Positions 1-8,694 of a stretch of DNA of 64,000 bases are shown here, one piece after another. The stretch is from Hwangdonia seohaensis (GTDB lineage: Bacteria; Bacteroidota; Bacteroidia; Flavobacteriales; Flavobacteriaceae): NCBI RefSeq assembly GCF_031932625.1, contig NZ_JAVSCK010000002.1, forward strand, positions 496,001 to 560,000. Reading direction: 5' to 3'. A program made the position numbers and the translations under genes. Within the stretch, counting starts at the first letter, position 1, and the number at the start of each line of letters is the position of its first letter. Below the pieces are notes generated by a model, which saw only the letters and a list, made by a program, of their open reading frames with translations, made no database searches and was not told the origin of the DNA.

Positions 1-834
1 ATTTCCTGTGTTAGTAACGCTACAGTTAACAAAAGTAATATTTCTACCATCTAAAATACTTATACCATTTCTTCTACATTCGTCTATATTGACGTTACTA
101 ACCAACACATTGTTTACTTCTCGGTTATCAGATTGAAGCGATCCATCTGAATTTCTTAAATCCTTTGCATGAAAGACAATTCCATCACCAATAGCGTTAC
201 TTAAGTTCACGTTGTCTACTATAGTATTATGAGAACCAATAATCCATATCAAATGTCCCCAGCCATGTTCATCACGTTTTACACCGGCGGCATCCGTAAA
301 AGGCGAATAGTCATGTTCATACCGATCTCCAACTAAATTCCCACCGCTAATCTTAGAATTGTCGGTCAGATAGGTTGTCATTAGCGTATAAGTGGCAGCA
401 GCATTAGGTTGAACCCTCAAATATGTATCATCGCTCATTTCTAAATGAAAATTTGATGGTATTTGAATTGACCCTTCAGCATTTTCTTCTCTACCTATTT
501 GATCTACATCCACTTTAAAATAAGCATCCATGGCCCCTATTTTCATAGTGTTTATGTTTATTTCTTTTAATTTGGACATTATTGAATTGAGTATCTCTTT
601 GTTTTTTAGAGCTACTTGATCAGATACCACACCTTGAACAATACCCCAGCGGTCAGGATTAAAAGTAAAAACAGGATCCTGAATACCCGAAGTTGTGTTT
701 TCTAATATGTCTTCAGTATTTTCGATTTGAGCTTCAAGAAATACATCCTCATTATTACATGAAACTAAATAAGGAATAAAAAACAATAATAGAACATTGA
801 TTTTTTTAAAATTAGTTGTTAAAAAATTTTGCAT
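1..834 (-). CDS. Secreted lipoprotein with parallel beta-helix (pectate-lyase-like) repeats, partial
   Basis: An open frame on the minus strand starts with ATG at 834 and runs off the left window edge, so about 278 N-terminal residues are present and the C-terminus is missing. The N-terminus is a lipoprotein signal: a short basic start, a hydrophobic stretch and the lipobox LVSC followed by NNED. From about residue 150 there are repeated short strands of the type NTIVDNVNLS, NVLVSNVNID and NITFVNCSVT, each about 20-25 residues apart, which is the ladder pattern of right-handed parallel beta-helix proteins such as polysaccharide lyases and PbH1-repeat glycosidases. An exported polysaccharide-degrading or glycan-binding role is inferred. 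Catalytic residues cannot be judged because the protein is cut. Confidence 0.75.
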   Translation of the reverse strand, partial: MQNFLTTNFKKINVLLLFFIPYLVSCNNEDVFLEAQIENTEDILENTTSGIQDPVFTFNPDRWGIVQGVVSDQVALKNKEILNSIMSKLKEININTMKIGAMDAYFKVDVDQIGREENAEGSIQIPSNFHLEMSDDTYLRVQPNAAATYTLMTTYLTDNSKISGGNLVGDRYEHDYSPFTDAAGVKRDEHGWGHLIWIIGSHNTIVDNVNLSNAIGDGIVFHAKDLRNSDGSLQSDNREVNNVLVSNVNIDECRRNGISILDGRNITFVNCSVTNTGN

Positions 835-945
835 TTTTTTGAGAGTTATTTATTAATATAAATGATTTTTAAAACTTAGTTTTGCTAAAGTTTAGATGTA
901 TATACGACCAACTGCTACTTTTAGACGTTGAAAATTTTTGGTTTG

Positions 946-979
946 CAAATATAATTCAGAAAAACTCAATACCATCAAA
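946..979 (-). promoter_or_regulatory. Bacteroidetes-type promoter for the beta-helix lipoprotein
   Basis: On the minus strand TATATTTG (953 to 946) matches the -7 consensus TAnnTTTG, and TTTG (979 to 976) lies 22 bases upstream as a -33 box. It would give a leader of roughly 100 bases before the ATG at 834. Confidence 0.5.
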
Positions 980-1070
980 TTGTTAATAACTAATAGAAAA
1001 TCACCTAGTTACAGAGGAAAAACACTGTTTTTTATATATAATTTCTTATGTTTTGAAAGCATTTTTAACA

Positions 1071-1280
1071 TTATATTATATTTTCCTTATCTAATTTTTC
1101 TAAAGAATCTTTAATTATTTTGTCAAGAATTATCCAAAAAACACCACTTTTCACCCATAACAAATTAATGTTATGGTGTCTCACCGATAAAATAATTAGT
1201 ATAAACGGAATTTTATTGAGATAAACCCATAGTATAAAAGATAATTTTATATTTGATTTAATTTTTAACCAAAACCTCAT
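1071..1280 (-). CDS. Possible small hydrophobic protein, doubtful
   Basis: A 69-residue frame with one hydrophobic stretch (about residues 13-32) and a charged C-terminus. It does not overlap a longer gene, which is why it is listed, but its composition is what AT-rich non-coding DNA would give. No family is recognised and no clear promoter precedes it. Confidence 0.15.
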   Translation of the reverse strand: MRFWLKIKSNIKLSFILWVYLNKIPFILIILSVRHHNINLLWVKSGVFWIILDKIIKDSLEKLDKENII

Positions 1281-1308
1281 TGAAATTTTATAACCTACCG
1301 CTCTTCTA

Positions 1309-1941
1309 ATGAATTATAAGACCACATTTAAACCCATATTAGACTTTCTAGTTTCAATAATTTTAATTACCCTGCTGTCGCCAATAATAATTATAACTAC
1401 AATTTTACTCTGGTTTGCAAATAGCGGAAAACCATTTTTTCTTCAAAAACGCCCTGGAAAAAATGAAAAAATATTCAACATTATCAAGTTTAAAACCATG
1501 ACGGATAAAACAGATTCTGCGGGAAAGCTGCTTCCCGATTCAGATCGACTTACCTCAATTGGTATGTTTGTTAGAAAAGCCTCTATTGATGAAATACCTC
1601 AATTATTTAATGTAATTAAAGGAGATATGTCCATTATTGGCCCCAGACCGTTATTACCTCAATATCTGCCATACTACACCAAGGAAGAACGACAAAGACA
1701 CCATGTAAAACCTGGTATTACCGGTTTAGCTCAGGTAAATGGAAGAAATTATTTAGATTGGGTTCCTAGATTAAAACTTGATGTAGAATACGTAAATACC
1801 GTTTCATTTAAAGTGGATTTTAATATATTGATGAAAACTATATATAAAGTGCTGGCATCAAAAGATGTTGCTATTGATGCTACCAAATCACAGCCCTATT
1901 TAGATGAATTACGACGAGGACAAATAAATAATAAAGATTAA
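1309..1941 (+). CDS. Initiating sugar-phosphate transferase (WcaJ/PglC family)
   Basis: This enzyme transfers a sugar-1-phosphate from a nucleotide sugar to undecaprenyl phosphate and so starts a lipid-linked glycan at the inner membrane. The 210-residue length fits the small PglC-like type: one membrane or re-entrant helix (about residues 13-36), then the catalytic domain with KRPGKNEKIFNIIKFKTM, the Asp-Glu pair in SIDEIPQLFN (D94, E95), GDMSIIGPRPLLP and VKPGITGLAQVNGRN. All family motifs are intact. It is the first gene of a co-directional run reaching 15906, so it probably primes the glycan that the following acyl- and ligase-type genes modify. Family assignment is secure; the sugar is unknown. 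Confidence 0.93.
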   Translation: MNYKTTFKPILDFLVSIILITLLSPIIIITTILLWFANSGKPFFLQKRPGKNEKIFNIIKFKTMTDKTDSAGKLLPDSDRLTSIGMFVRKASIDEIPQLFNVIKGDMSIIGPRPLLPQYLPYYTKEERQRHHVKPGITGLAQVNGRNYLDWVPRLKLDVEYVNTVSFKVDFNILMKTIYKVLASKDVAIDATKSQPYLDELRRGQINNKD

Positions 1942-2021
1942 ATTGGAAGCACATAAACATTTAATGTTAGTTATTGATTAAGTCATTAATTTTAAAAAGA
2001 ATTCCAGACCGAAAACTATTT

Positions 2022-2666
2022 ATGATTAGTTTAAAAGAAAAAAATAAAGTACGAATTTATGGAGCGGGCGGTCATTCGCAAGTTATAAAGGAAGTTTTGC
2101 AAGAAAATGGCTATAATGTTGTTGAAACTTTTGATGATAACCCTTCGGGAAGCCACCATGCGTCTAAAAATGTTGTTATGGGTGCTAGAGGAGATTTAAA
2201 AAAATTCCCTCACAGTGGGCCTCCGGTAATCATAGCTGTTGGTATAAACTCAGATAGGGCCGAAATTGCAGGCTTTTTAAAATGCAGGTATGAAAAAGCC
2301 ATCCATAAATCTGCAATAATATCATCTACTTCAAAAGTTGGAGAAGGTACTGTAGTTTTTGCTGGAGCGATTATACAGCCCAACACAACCGTGGGAAAAC
2401 ACGTAATTGTTAATACCGGTGCTAGTATTGACCATGACAATGTTATTGGGGATTTTGCACACATATCGCCTAAAGCAGCTTTGTGTGGCCATGTAGAAGT
2501 TGGTGAAGGCTCACATGTGGGTGTTGGTGCCGTTGTAATCCCAAAAGTTAAAATAGGGAAATGGTGCACTATTGGAGCTGGCACTATAGTTATAAAGGAT
2601 ATACCCGATTACTGTACCGTTGTTGGCAACCCTGGAAGAATAATAAAAACAAACACACCTAAGTAA
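2022..2666 (+). CDS. NeuD/PglD-like hexapeptide-repeat sugar acetyltransferase
   Basis: The protein has an N-terminal Rossmann-like half with YGAGGHSQVIKEV and a C-terminal left-handed beta-helix built from hexapeptide repeats. This is the arrangement of PglD, NeuD and PerB enzymes, which N- or O-acylate amino-sugar nucleotides with acetyl-CoA. The His in SIDHDNVIGD is the expected catalytic base. The ATG at 2022 is preferred because the frame can be extended only to a TTG at 1974, and the extra 16 residues precede the start normal for the family. The stop overlaps the ATG of the next gene (TAATG), so they are translationally coupled. A second NeuD-like enzyme lies at 7950, so two acylated sugars, or two acyl groups, may be made here. 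Confidence 0.88.
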   Translation: MISLKEKNKVRIYGAGGHSQVIKEVLQENGYNVVETFDDNPSGSHHASKNVVMGARGDLKKFPHSGPPVIIAVGINSDRAEIAGFLKCRYEKAIHKSAIISSTSKVGEGTVVFAGAIIQPNTTVGKHVIVNTGASIDHDNVIGDFAHISPKAALCGHVEVGEGSHVGVGAVVIPKVKIGKWCTIGAGTIVIKDIPDYCTVVGNPGRIIKTNTPK

Positions 2667-5329
2667 TGTTTAGAGACCCTAACAAAATATCAGACATTTC
2701 CTTTATTGGTTCCGGAATTTCGGCATCATTCACTATTTTAAATTTTTTAGACCTTATTAAAAATGGTCCAAAATTAAAAAATAGACTATCCATACATATC
2801 ATTGATAAATACCCTGAGTTTAATACAGGCATTCCTTACGGAGCTAGGTCTGGTTCATCAACACTTTTAATAACATCGTTGAGAAACTTTTTACCAGAAC
2901 CAGAGCTTACCAAATTTATAAAATGGCTAAATGTAAATAAGGATTGGCTTTTAAAGGAATTTAAAAATGAAGGCGGCATTTTATCTGAGAAATGGTTAGA
3001 TATAAATGGTGTTGATATACAGAACAATAAATGGAAAGATATTTTTATTCCGCGTCGTTTTTTTGGTTATTATATTAACGAAATGGTTGAAAATAGCATA
3101 AAGGAGTTAACAAGCCAAAACGCAATTGAGATCAATTATATAACCGATGAAGTTATAAACCTAAGTAAAGAAAACAACACCTATACCATTACTTTAGAAA
3201 ACAATAAGCCTATTTTATCAGAAAAGGTTATTCTATCCGTGGGCTCATTACCCGTAAATAACTTATGGAAGAATGAAGCCTTAATTGAAGAAGAAAACTT
3301 AATGTTTATCAACACCCCGTATGATCCTCAACTTGAAATCACCTTAAAAAACGTTAAGCATTTTATAAAAAACAGAGCGGACAAAGGAACTAACGTGCTA
3401 ATAATTGGTGCCAATGCAAGTGCACTCGAGTTATTGTATAAATTAAACGATGTTTCAAAAGCTGGAGATCATACTCCAAATAATTTTGTGTTTCTATCTA
3501 CCCAAGGAAGGGCTCCAGACGCGATAATAGATGAAAAAAGAAAAAAGGAATTTAAACCAATTCATTTAAATAAACTTCAAAATGCAAGTACTTTAAGTGC
3601 AGATTCTATAGCGGAAGCCACATTTAAGGATATAGATTTATCAGATGAAATTAACTTAGGTGCGGCGTCCACGGTCGAAATTATATCATCGGCCTTTGGT
3701 AGTTTATTGGAAAAACTTAACGAAACTGAACTTGAAAAATTTGCCTGTTATTACGGTAACGAAATAGGAAAAAAACAACGGTGCGCAGGTGTCCATTACT
3801 CCAACACGATAGAAATGCTTAAAGCGGACAGGCGTTTTGAGCATATTGCAGGCAGGTTTGTCGACCTTCAAGAAAACAATAACAATTACTTTTTAAAGTA
3901 TCTCGACACAAACACTAAGGAAGTAAAAACATATAACAAAGAATTCAACTTAATATTTAACTGTATTGGCGGCAAAAACCTAACTCAAAACGATATCCCT
4001 AAATTAATTTTAAATTTAATAGAAAATGGTTATTGCAAACCAAACGAGTCAAAAATTGGATTCCACGTTAACCACAATCTTGAAGCATCAAACAATTTGC
4101 ACGTCATGGGACCTCTGTTAGCAGGTAATGTAATTGATAATAAAGCTGTTTGGCATGTTGAGCACTGTGGTAGAATAATTTGGATATCTCAAATACTCGC
4201 TAAAAATTTATATAATTACTTTCTTGAACAGGATAATAATGCAGAAGTTTCTCAAGCTAAAATTATTCACAAAGAAAAAGAAACCAATAAATCATACTTC
4301 GAAGCGGTTATTAATAAGAAAGACTGGGATACTTTTTTAGATAGTATAGAGTCTTATGATTTTTATCATACCTATGATTATCACAAATTATCGGTGTCGG
4401 AAAATGAAACACCAATATTATTGAAATATGTAAATAAAGAAGTCCAAATTGGTCTGCCGTTAATTATTCGTGATATTCCAAACTCCAAATACAAAGATGC
4501 TACTTCTGTTTATGGCTATGTTGGCCCGATTTCCAAAGGGCTAGATGCCTCTTTTAACAATTTGAAATTTTCAAAAGGGATAACTAATTATTTCAATAAC
4601 AATAATATTATATCAGTTTTTTCTAGGTTAAACCCGTATATAGAGCATCAACATGCCATATTAAATAATTTTGGGGAAATCTTCCCGCAAGGCAAAGTGG
4701 TAAACATAGACCTGACTTTGGATTTTGATTCACAACGAAAAAACTATAGAAACAGACTTAAAACCCACATTAATAAAGCAAGAAGATTGTGTACAGTTAA
4801 AGCATCCTCTTCAAATAAAGATTTACAAAAATTTATTGAGCTGTATAATGAAAATATGGATCGCGTAAACGCTAAAAAATACTATTATTTTAGCCAATCT
4901 TATTTTGAAAATATTCTAAAAAGCAACGATTTTGAAACTACTATATTATCTGTAGTCGATAACAAATCTGGAGAAGTTATTGGTGCTAGTATGTTTATTG
5001 CTACTAATTCTATTTTGCAATACCATTTATCTGGATCAAAAAACGAGTATTTGCATTTAATGCCCACAAAATTATTGATTGATGAAATGAGGGTAATCGC
5101 CAATGAAAAAGGATGTTATAATTCTTTTAATTTAGGTGGCGGATTAGGCGGTAGAGATGACGATTCATTATTTCATTTTAAATCGTCGTTTTCAAAAGAT
5201 TTCAAACAATTTAATTTATGGAAATTCATTGTGAACCAAGAAATTTATGATGAGCTCGTAGAAATCCATAAAGTTAATGCTAATTCGGATTATTTCCCAA
5301 ATTATAGATCTAACGAAGTAATCAAATAA
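2666..5329 (+). CDS. FAD/NAD(P)-binding enzyme fused to a FemAB/GNAT-type acyltransferase
   Basis: An 887-residue two-part protein. Residues 10-525 resemble the NAD_binding_9 type of FAD-dependent enzymes: a first dinucleotide site ISFIGSGISASFTIL (about 12-26), a second VLIIGANASALELL (about 244-257), and a C-terminal FAD-contact segment MGPLLAGNVIDNKAVWHVEH. Residues about 545-887 resemble FemAB/BioF2-like acyltransferases: FYHTYDYHKLSV, RNRLKTHINKARRL, GASMFIATNSILQYHLSGS, then NLGGGLGGRDDDSLFHFKSSF. The fusion suggests that a small-molecule or amino-acid oxidation is coupled to transfer of the product. The C-terminal half is the same broad fold as the six-gene array at 8695-15906. Start ATG overlaps the upstream stop. 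The substrates are not known, and the fusion itself is unusual. Confidence 0.75.
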   Translation: MFRDPNKISDISFIGSGISASFTILNFLDLIKNGPKLKNRLSIHIIDKYPEFNTGIPYGARSGSSTLLITSLRNFLPEPELTKFIKWLNVNKDWLLKEFKNEGGILSEKWLDINGVDIQNNKWKDIFIPRRFFGYYINEMVENSIKELTSQNAIEINYITDEVINLSKENNTYTITLENNKPILSEKVILSVGSLPVNNLWKNEALIEEENLMFINTPYDPQLEITLKNVKHFIKNRADKGTNVLIIGANASALELLYKLNDVSKAGDHTPNNFVFLSTQGRAPDAIIDEKRKKEFKPIHLNKLQNASTLSADSIAEATFKDIDLSDEINLGAASTVEIISSAFGSLLEKLNETELEKFACYYGNEIGKKQRCAGVHYSNTIEMLKADRRFEHIAGRFVDLQENNNNYFLKYLDTNTKEVKTYNKEFNLIFNCIGGKNLTQNDIPKLILNLIENGYCKPNESKIGFHVNHNLEASNNLHVMGPLLAGNVIDNKAVWHVEHCGRIIWISQILAKNLYNYFLEQDNNAEVSQAKIIHKEKETNKSYFEAVINKKDWDTFLDSIESYDFYHTYDYHKLSVSENETPILLKYVNKEVQIGLPLIIRDIPNSKYKDATSVYGYVGPISKGLDASFNNLKFSKGITNYFNNNNIISVFSRLNPYIEHQHAILNNFGEIFPQGKVVNIDLTLDFDSQRKNYRNRLKTHINKARRLCTVKASSSNKDLQKFIELYNENMDRVNAKKYYYFSQSYFENILKSNDFETTILSVVDNKSGEVIGASMFIATNSILQYHLSGSKNEYLHLMPTKLLIDEMRVIANEKGCYNSFNLGGGLGGRDDDSLFHFKSSFSKDFKQFNLWKFIVNQEIYDELVEIHKVNANSDYFPNYRSNEVIK

Positions 5330-5485
5330 TATTTATAAATATACACACTGATGTTTTGGTACTGATAATGAAAAAAATTTAAAAAAATCGATTTCCTGTA
5401 TATAACATCAATTATATGTCTAGAATATTGTGTTAAATGACTTTAATATGTTATTGTTATACAAGTATTTAAACAAGACCATAAA

Positions 5486-6538
5486 ATGTTATCAAGAATT
5501 AAAAATCTAAATGTATTTTTAAATGATTCGGACAAAAAAAGTTTTTTAAAAATAATCAAAGAAGTTATCCATTTTTCATGGATAAAAAAAGCACTACCAA
5601 CCGATTATTTTAGAAAGTATTTGTACCGAAGAGATGTGACTGATTACACAAGTTACTTATCGTTCAAGGAATACAATAGCATTTTGTCATCTAAACAATT
5701 AGTGTTTCCAGAAATATCTGCATTGCTGAATAATAAATTAAGTTTTAGTTTATTGTGTAAAACAAATCATATTAAAACTCCTAAATTATTTAGTTATCAT
5801 ATAAAAAACAGATTTTATTTTAATGATAAAATTTTTGTGATACATACCGAAAATGATCTTTTAAGTTTTTTTGAAAACGTATTCGAAACACAAAATATTG
5901 ATGCGCTTTTTTTAAAACCTCTTCAAGGTATTGGAGGCCAAGGTTGTATACTATTAAATAAAAACAATTTAAAAAACAAAATACAACACGCTAAAAAATC
6001 ACTTTTAAAAGCCAGTTATTTACATCAAGAGTGCATTGAACAACATACAGAGATAAACAAAATACACGCTAAATCTATAAACACATTACGATGTGTCACC
6101 TATATAGATAAAGAAAACAAAATACACATTGTTTCAATTTTTATGCGATTTGGTGTTGGAAATAGTGTGACCGACAACGTAACTAGTGGTGGTTTTTATA
6201 TAGCAGTAAATACTGAAACGGGGGTTTTACAAGGCCAAGGAAGGCAAAGTGTTGTTATGGGGGGCAATGTATTTAATAACCACCCAAATTCAAATTTTAA
6301 ATTAGATGGCTTTAAAATCCCATATTTTACAGAAGCTTGTGATTTGGTAAAATATGCCGCTTTATATTTTCCTAGCAGAATTATAGGTTGGGATGTCGCC
6401 ATAACCCACACTGGCCCTATAATTATTGAAGGGAACCATAATCCGGATTTACAAACTTCAGACACTGCGTACGGCGGCTATTGCAAAAGCCCTATTATAA
6501 AAGAGATTTTAAAAGAAATCAATACATTACCTGCTTAA
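5486..6538 (+). CDS. Sugar-transfer-associated ATP-grasp enzyme
   Basis: A 350-residue protein of the type called sugar-transfer associated ATP-grasp. ATP-grasp motifs visible are FLKPLQGIGGQGCILL (phosphate-binding loop and adenine-side Lys), QECIEQH (hinge), SINTLRCVTYID with the conserved Arg, and WDVAITHTGPIIIEGNHNPDLQ carrying the metal-binding Glu and Asn. Such enzymes form amide or peptide-like bonds through an acyl phosphate, and family members occur in capsule and exopolysaccharide loci, where ligation of an amino acid to a sugar carboxylate is a common proposal. It is followed after 3 bases by an adenylate-forming enzyme, so the two are probably co-translated. The exact acceptor is not deducible. 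Confidence 0.8.
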   Translation: MLSRIKNLNVFLNDSDKKSFLKIIKEVIHFSWIKKALPTDYFRKYLYRRDVTDYTSYLSFKEYNSILSSKQLVFPEISALLNNKLSFSLLCKTNHIKTPKLFSYHIKNRFYFNDKIFVIHTENDLLSFFENVFETQNIDALFLKPLQGIGGQGCILLNKNNLKNKIQHAKKSLLKASYLHQECIEQHTEINKIHAKSINTLRCVTYIDKENKIHIVSIFMRFGVGNSVTDNVTSGGFYIAVNTETGVLQGQGRQSVVMGGNVFNNHPNSNFKLDGFKIPYFTEACDLVKYAALYFPSRIIGWDVAITHTGPIIIEGNHNPDLQTSDTAYGGYCKSPIIKEILKEINTLPA

Positions 6539-6541
6539 AAT

Positions 6542-7846
6542 ATGATACCTTTTTCAAATCCTAGATTATTTATTTTTAATGCATTAGACGCTTTCAATGG
6601 AAATAAAAAAAGACAACAATTTAACGATGTAAAGACTATTATAGAAAACACGTCATTAAACGGTATTCATAATAAAACAATCCAATACCTTTCAGAAATT
6701 TTAAACCATGCTTGTAATACTACCCCGTTTTACACTAAATATACAGGAATAGAGCAGTTAGAAGATTTTCCCGTAATTGATAAAAATATCATTAAAGCTA
6801 ATTTTAAAACATTCGAATCTGCCCTATATAAAAATCTAAAAAAAACAACGGTAAAAACAAGCGGATCTACAGGTACACCATTTAAAGTTTATCAAAACAT
6901 CAATAAAATAAACCGCAATGTGGCAGATAATTTATATTTCTCTCAAAAAGCAGGATACACGATTGGCAATAAACTCTATTATTTTAGAATGTGGGATGCA
7001 TTCGGCAAAAAATGTTTTCTAGCAAAGTGGGCACAAAATATTGAACCTATAGACGTATTTGATTTAAACGACACCTATTTAAAAAAATTTATTGCAAAAT
7101 TAAAAAAGAATAAATCAGCAAAAAGCTGGATAGGTTATGCCTCAGCATTCGATCAAGTTTGTAAATACTTAAACAACATTAAAGCAAAACCCATAAATTG
7201 TAATTTAAAATCGGTGATTGCTATTTCTGAAAGCTTATCCCCTAGCACAAAAAAGTCTTTAAAAAAATATTTCAATGTTGATACCGTGTCGAGATACTCT
7301 AATGTTGAAAACGGTATTATTGCGCAACAGCTTCCTAATACTTCCTATTTTGTAATCAATTCAGCAAGTTATTATGTTGAGATTTTAACACTCAATTCAA
7401 ACAGGCCGGTAAAACTTGGTGAAAAAGGTAGAATTGTAATCACCGATTTATTTAATTATTGTATGCCCATGATTCGATACGACACTGGAGACATTGGGTG
7501 TATAGACCATGCAGATGGTAAGCTCGTTTTAAAACAAATTGAAGGCAGAAAAATTGACGTTATAACCAATACCAAAGGCGAAATAATATCTAATAACCTA
7601 CTTTTATTAATTAATAAATATCACGAATTAAATCAATGTCAGCTTATTCAAAAAACAAGGAATAAATATATTTTTAAAATAAATATTGATGGAGAATTTA
7701 AAAACGAAAAAAAGTTTGTTGACGAGTTTAAATCGTATTTAGGAAATAATGCCATAATAGAAATACACTATGTTAACGAAATCCCTTTATTGGCATCAGG
7801 AAAAAGAAGAGTTATGGTAAATGAAACAATTAAAGCAAAAGCATAA
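6542..7846 (+). CDS. PaaK/CapK-like adenylate-forming enzyme
   Basis: A 434-residue relative of phenylacetate-CoA ligase and the capsule-locus CapK proteins. The phosphate-binding loop is KTSGSTGTPFKVY (about 105-117), the aromatic/adenine motif region lies near VSRYSNVENGI, and the conserved IRYDTGDIG is present, followed by the small C-terminal domain with EGRKIDV. These enzymes activate a carboxylic acid as an acyl-adenylate, and some pass it to CoA or another thiol. Next to acyltransferases it could supply the activated acid for them, which is an inference. It sits 3 bases after the ATP-grasp gene. Confidence 0.82.
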   Translation: MIPFSNPRLFIFNALDAFNGNKKRQQFNDVKTIIENTSLNGIHNKTIQYLSEILNHACNTTPFYTKYTGIEQLEDFPVIDKNIIKANFKTFESALYKNLKKTTVKTSGSTGTPFKVYQNINKINRNVADNLYFSQKAGYTIGNKLYYFRMWDAFGKKCFLAKWAQNIEPIDVFDLNDTYLKKFIAKLKKNKSAKSWIGYASAFDQVCKYLNNIKAKPINCNLKSVIAISESLSPSTKKSLKKYFNVDTVSRYSNVENGIIAQQLPNTSYFVINSASYYVEILTLNSNRPVKLGEKGRIVITDLFNYCMPMIRYDTGDIGCIDHADGKLVLKQIEGRKIDVITNTKGEIISNNLLLLINKYHELNQCQLIQKTRNKYIFKINIDGEFKNEKKFVDEFKSYLGNNAIIEIHYVNEIPLLASGKRRVMVNETIKAKA

Positions 7847-7949
7847 AAAAACTTAAAATAATTAAGGTATGCACAAGTAAACAGAAAATATAACATTGCT
7901 CAACAGAAAAAAACTATATTATAGCGTTTAATAATAAATCAAAATCAAT

Positions 7950-8651
7950 TTGACAATTTCAAATAAACATAATATTGTAATTATAGGCGCATCAGGGCAT
8001 GCTAAAGTTATTATTGATATAATTGAAAAGTTAAATCAGTATACTATTGTTGGTTTAATAGATTCCTTTAAGCCTATTGGAACTAAAATATTTAATTATA
8101 AAGTAATTGGCAGAAAAGAGCATATTCCTGAGTTAAAAAAAACACATAACTTTAATAAAGGTATTATAGCCATAGGTGATAATTGGGCACGTAAAAAAAA
8201 CCATGAAAAAATAACCACAATCGATCCGGGTTTTGAATTTATCAGTGCCATTCACCCAAATGCTGTTATTGGAAAAAATGTAAATATTGGTAAAGGTACC
8301 GTTATCCTTGCAGGAGTTATAATTAATAGTGATGCTATTGTTGGTGAGTTTTGTATTATTAATACCAAAGCTTCGCTTGGGCACGATAGCGAAATAAAAA
8401 AATACTCAAGCTTAGGGCCAAATGCTACAGTTGGTGGTCATGTATCAATTAAAACCTGCACTTATATTGCTATGAGCGCTACTATAATACAAAGCATTAA
8501 AATTGGTAAACACTCCATTGTAGGTTCTGGCGCTTTAATTGTTAGAGATGTGCCAGATTTTAGTATGGTTTATGGTGTACCCGGAAAATTTATTAGAAAA
8601 GTAGCTAAAGCTGAAAAATACTTTTATCATAAAAACAATACCAATCCATAA
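7950..8651 (+). CDS. Second NeuD/PglD-like hexapeptide acyltransferase
   Basis: Same architecture as the enzyme at 2022: Rossmann-like N-terminus (IVIIGASGHAKVIIDII) and a left-handed beta-helix, with the catalytic-type His in SLGHDSEIKK and a C-terminal VYGVPGKFIRK. No ATG lies between the upstream stop and the conserved IVIIGASGH motif; the best start is TTG at 7950, leaving the motif eight residues in, as in homologues. It probably acetylates an amino-sugar nucleotide. The two copies in this locus are clearly diverged, so they are unlikely to be redundant. Confidence 0.85.
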   Translation: MTISNKHNIVIIGASGHAKVIIDIIEKLNQYTIVGLIDSFKPIGTKIFNYKVIGRKEHIPELKKTHNFNKGIIAIGDNWARKKNHEKITTIDPGFEFISAIHPNAVIGKNVNIGKGTVILAGVIINSDAIVGEFCIINTKASLGHDSEIKKYSSLGPNATVGGHVSIKTCTYIAMSATIIQSIKIGKHSIVGSGALIVRDVPDFSMVYGVPGKFIRKVAKAEKYFYHKNNTNP

Positions 8652-8694
8652 TTTTCGTCGTAAAATTGATTTTACCAAACAATTAAGCAAACTC

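Larger units (their letters stand above)
835..1308. other. AT-rich divergent intergenic region
   Basis: This 474-base stretch separates the beta-helix lipoprotein from the glycan locus. It holds the promoter at 946-979 and one 69-codon minus-strand frame (1071-1280) rich in Ile, Leu and Lys with no recognised motif. That frame could be a small membrane protein or chance coding in AT-rich DNA. No RNA gene or repeat is seen. Confidence 0.5.

Noticed and set aside
1974..2021. TTG start for the first NeuD-like enzyme
   Set aside because: ATG at 2022 begins near the conserved Rossmann motif as in homologues.
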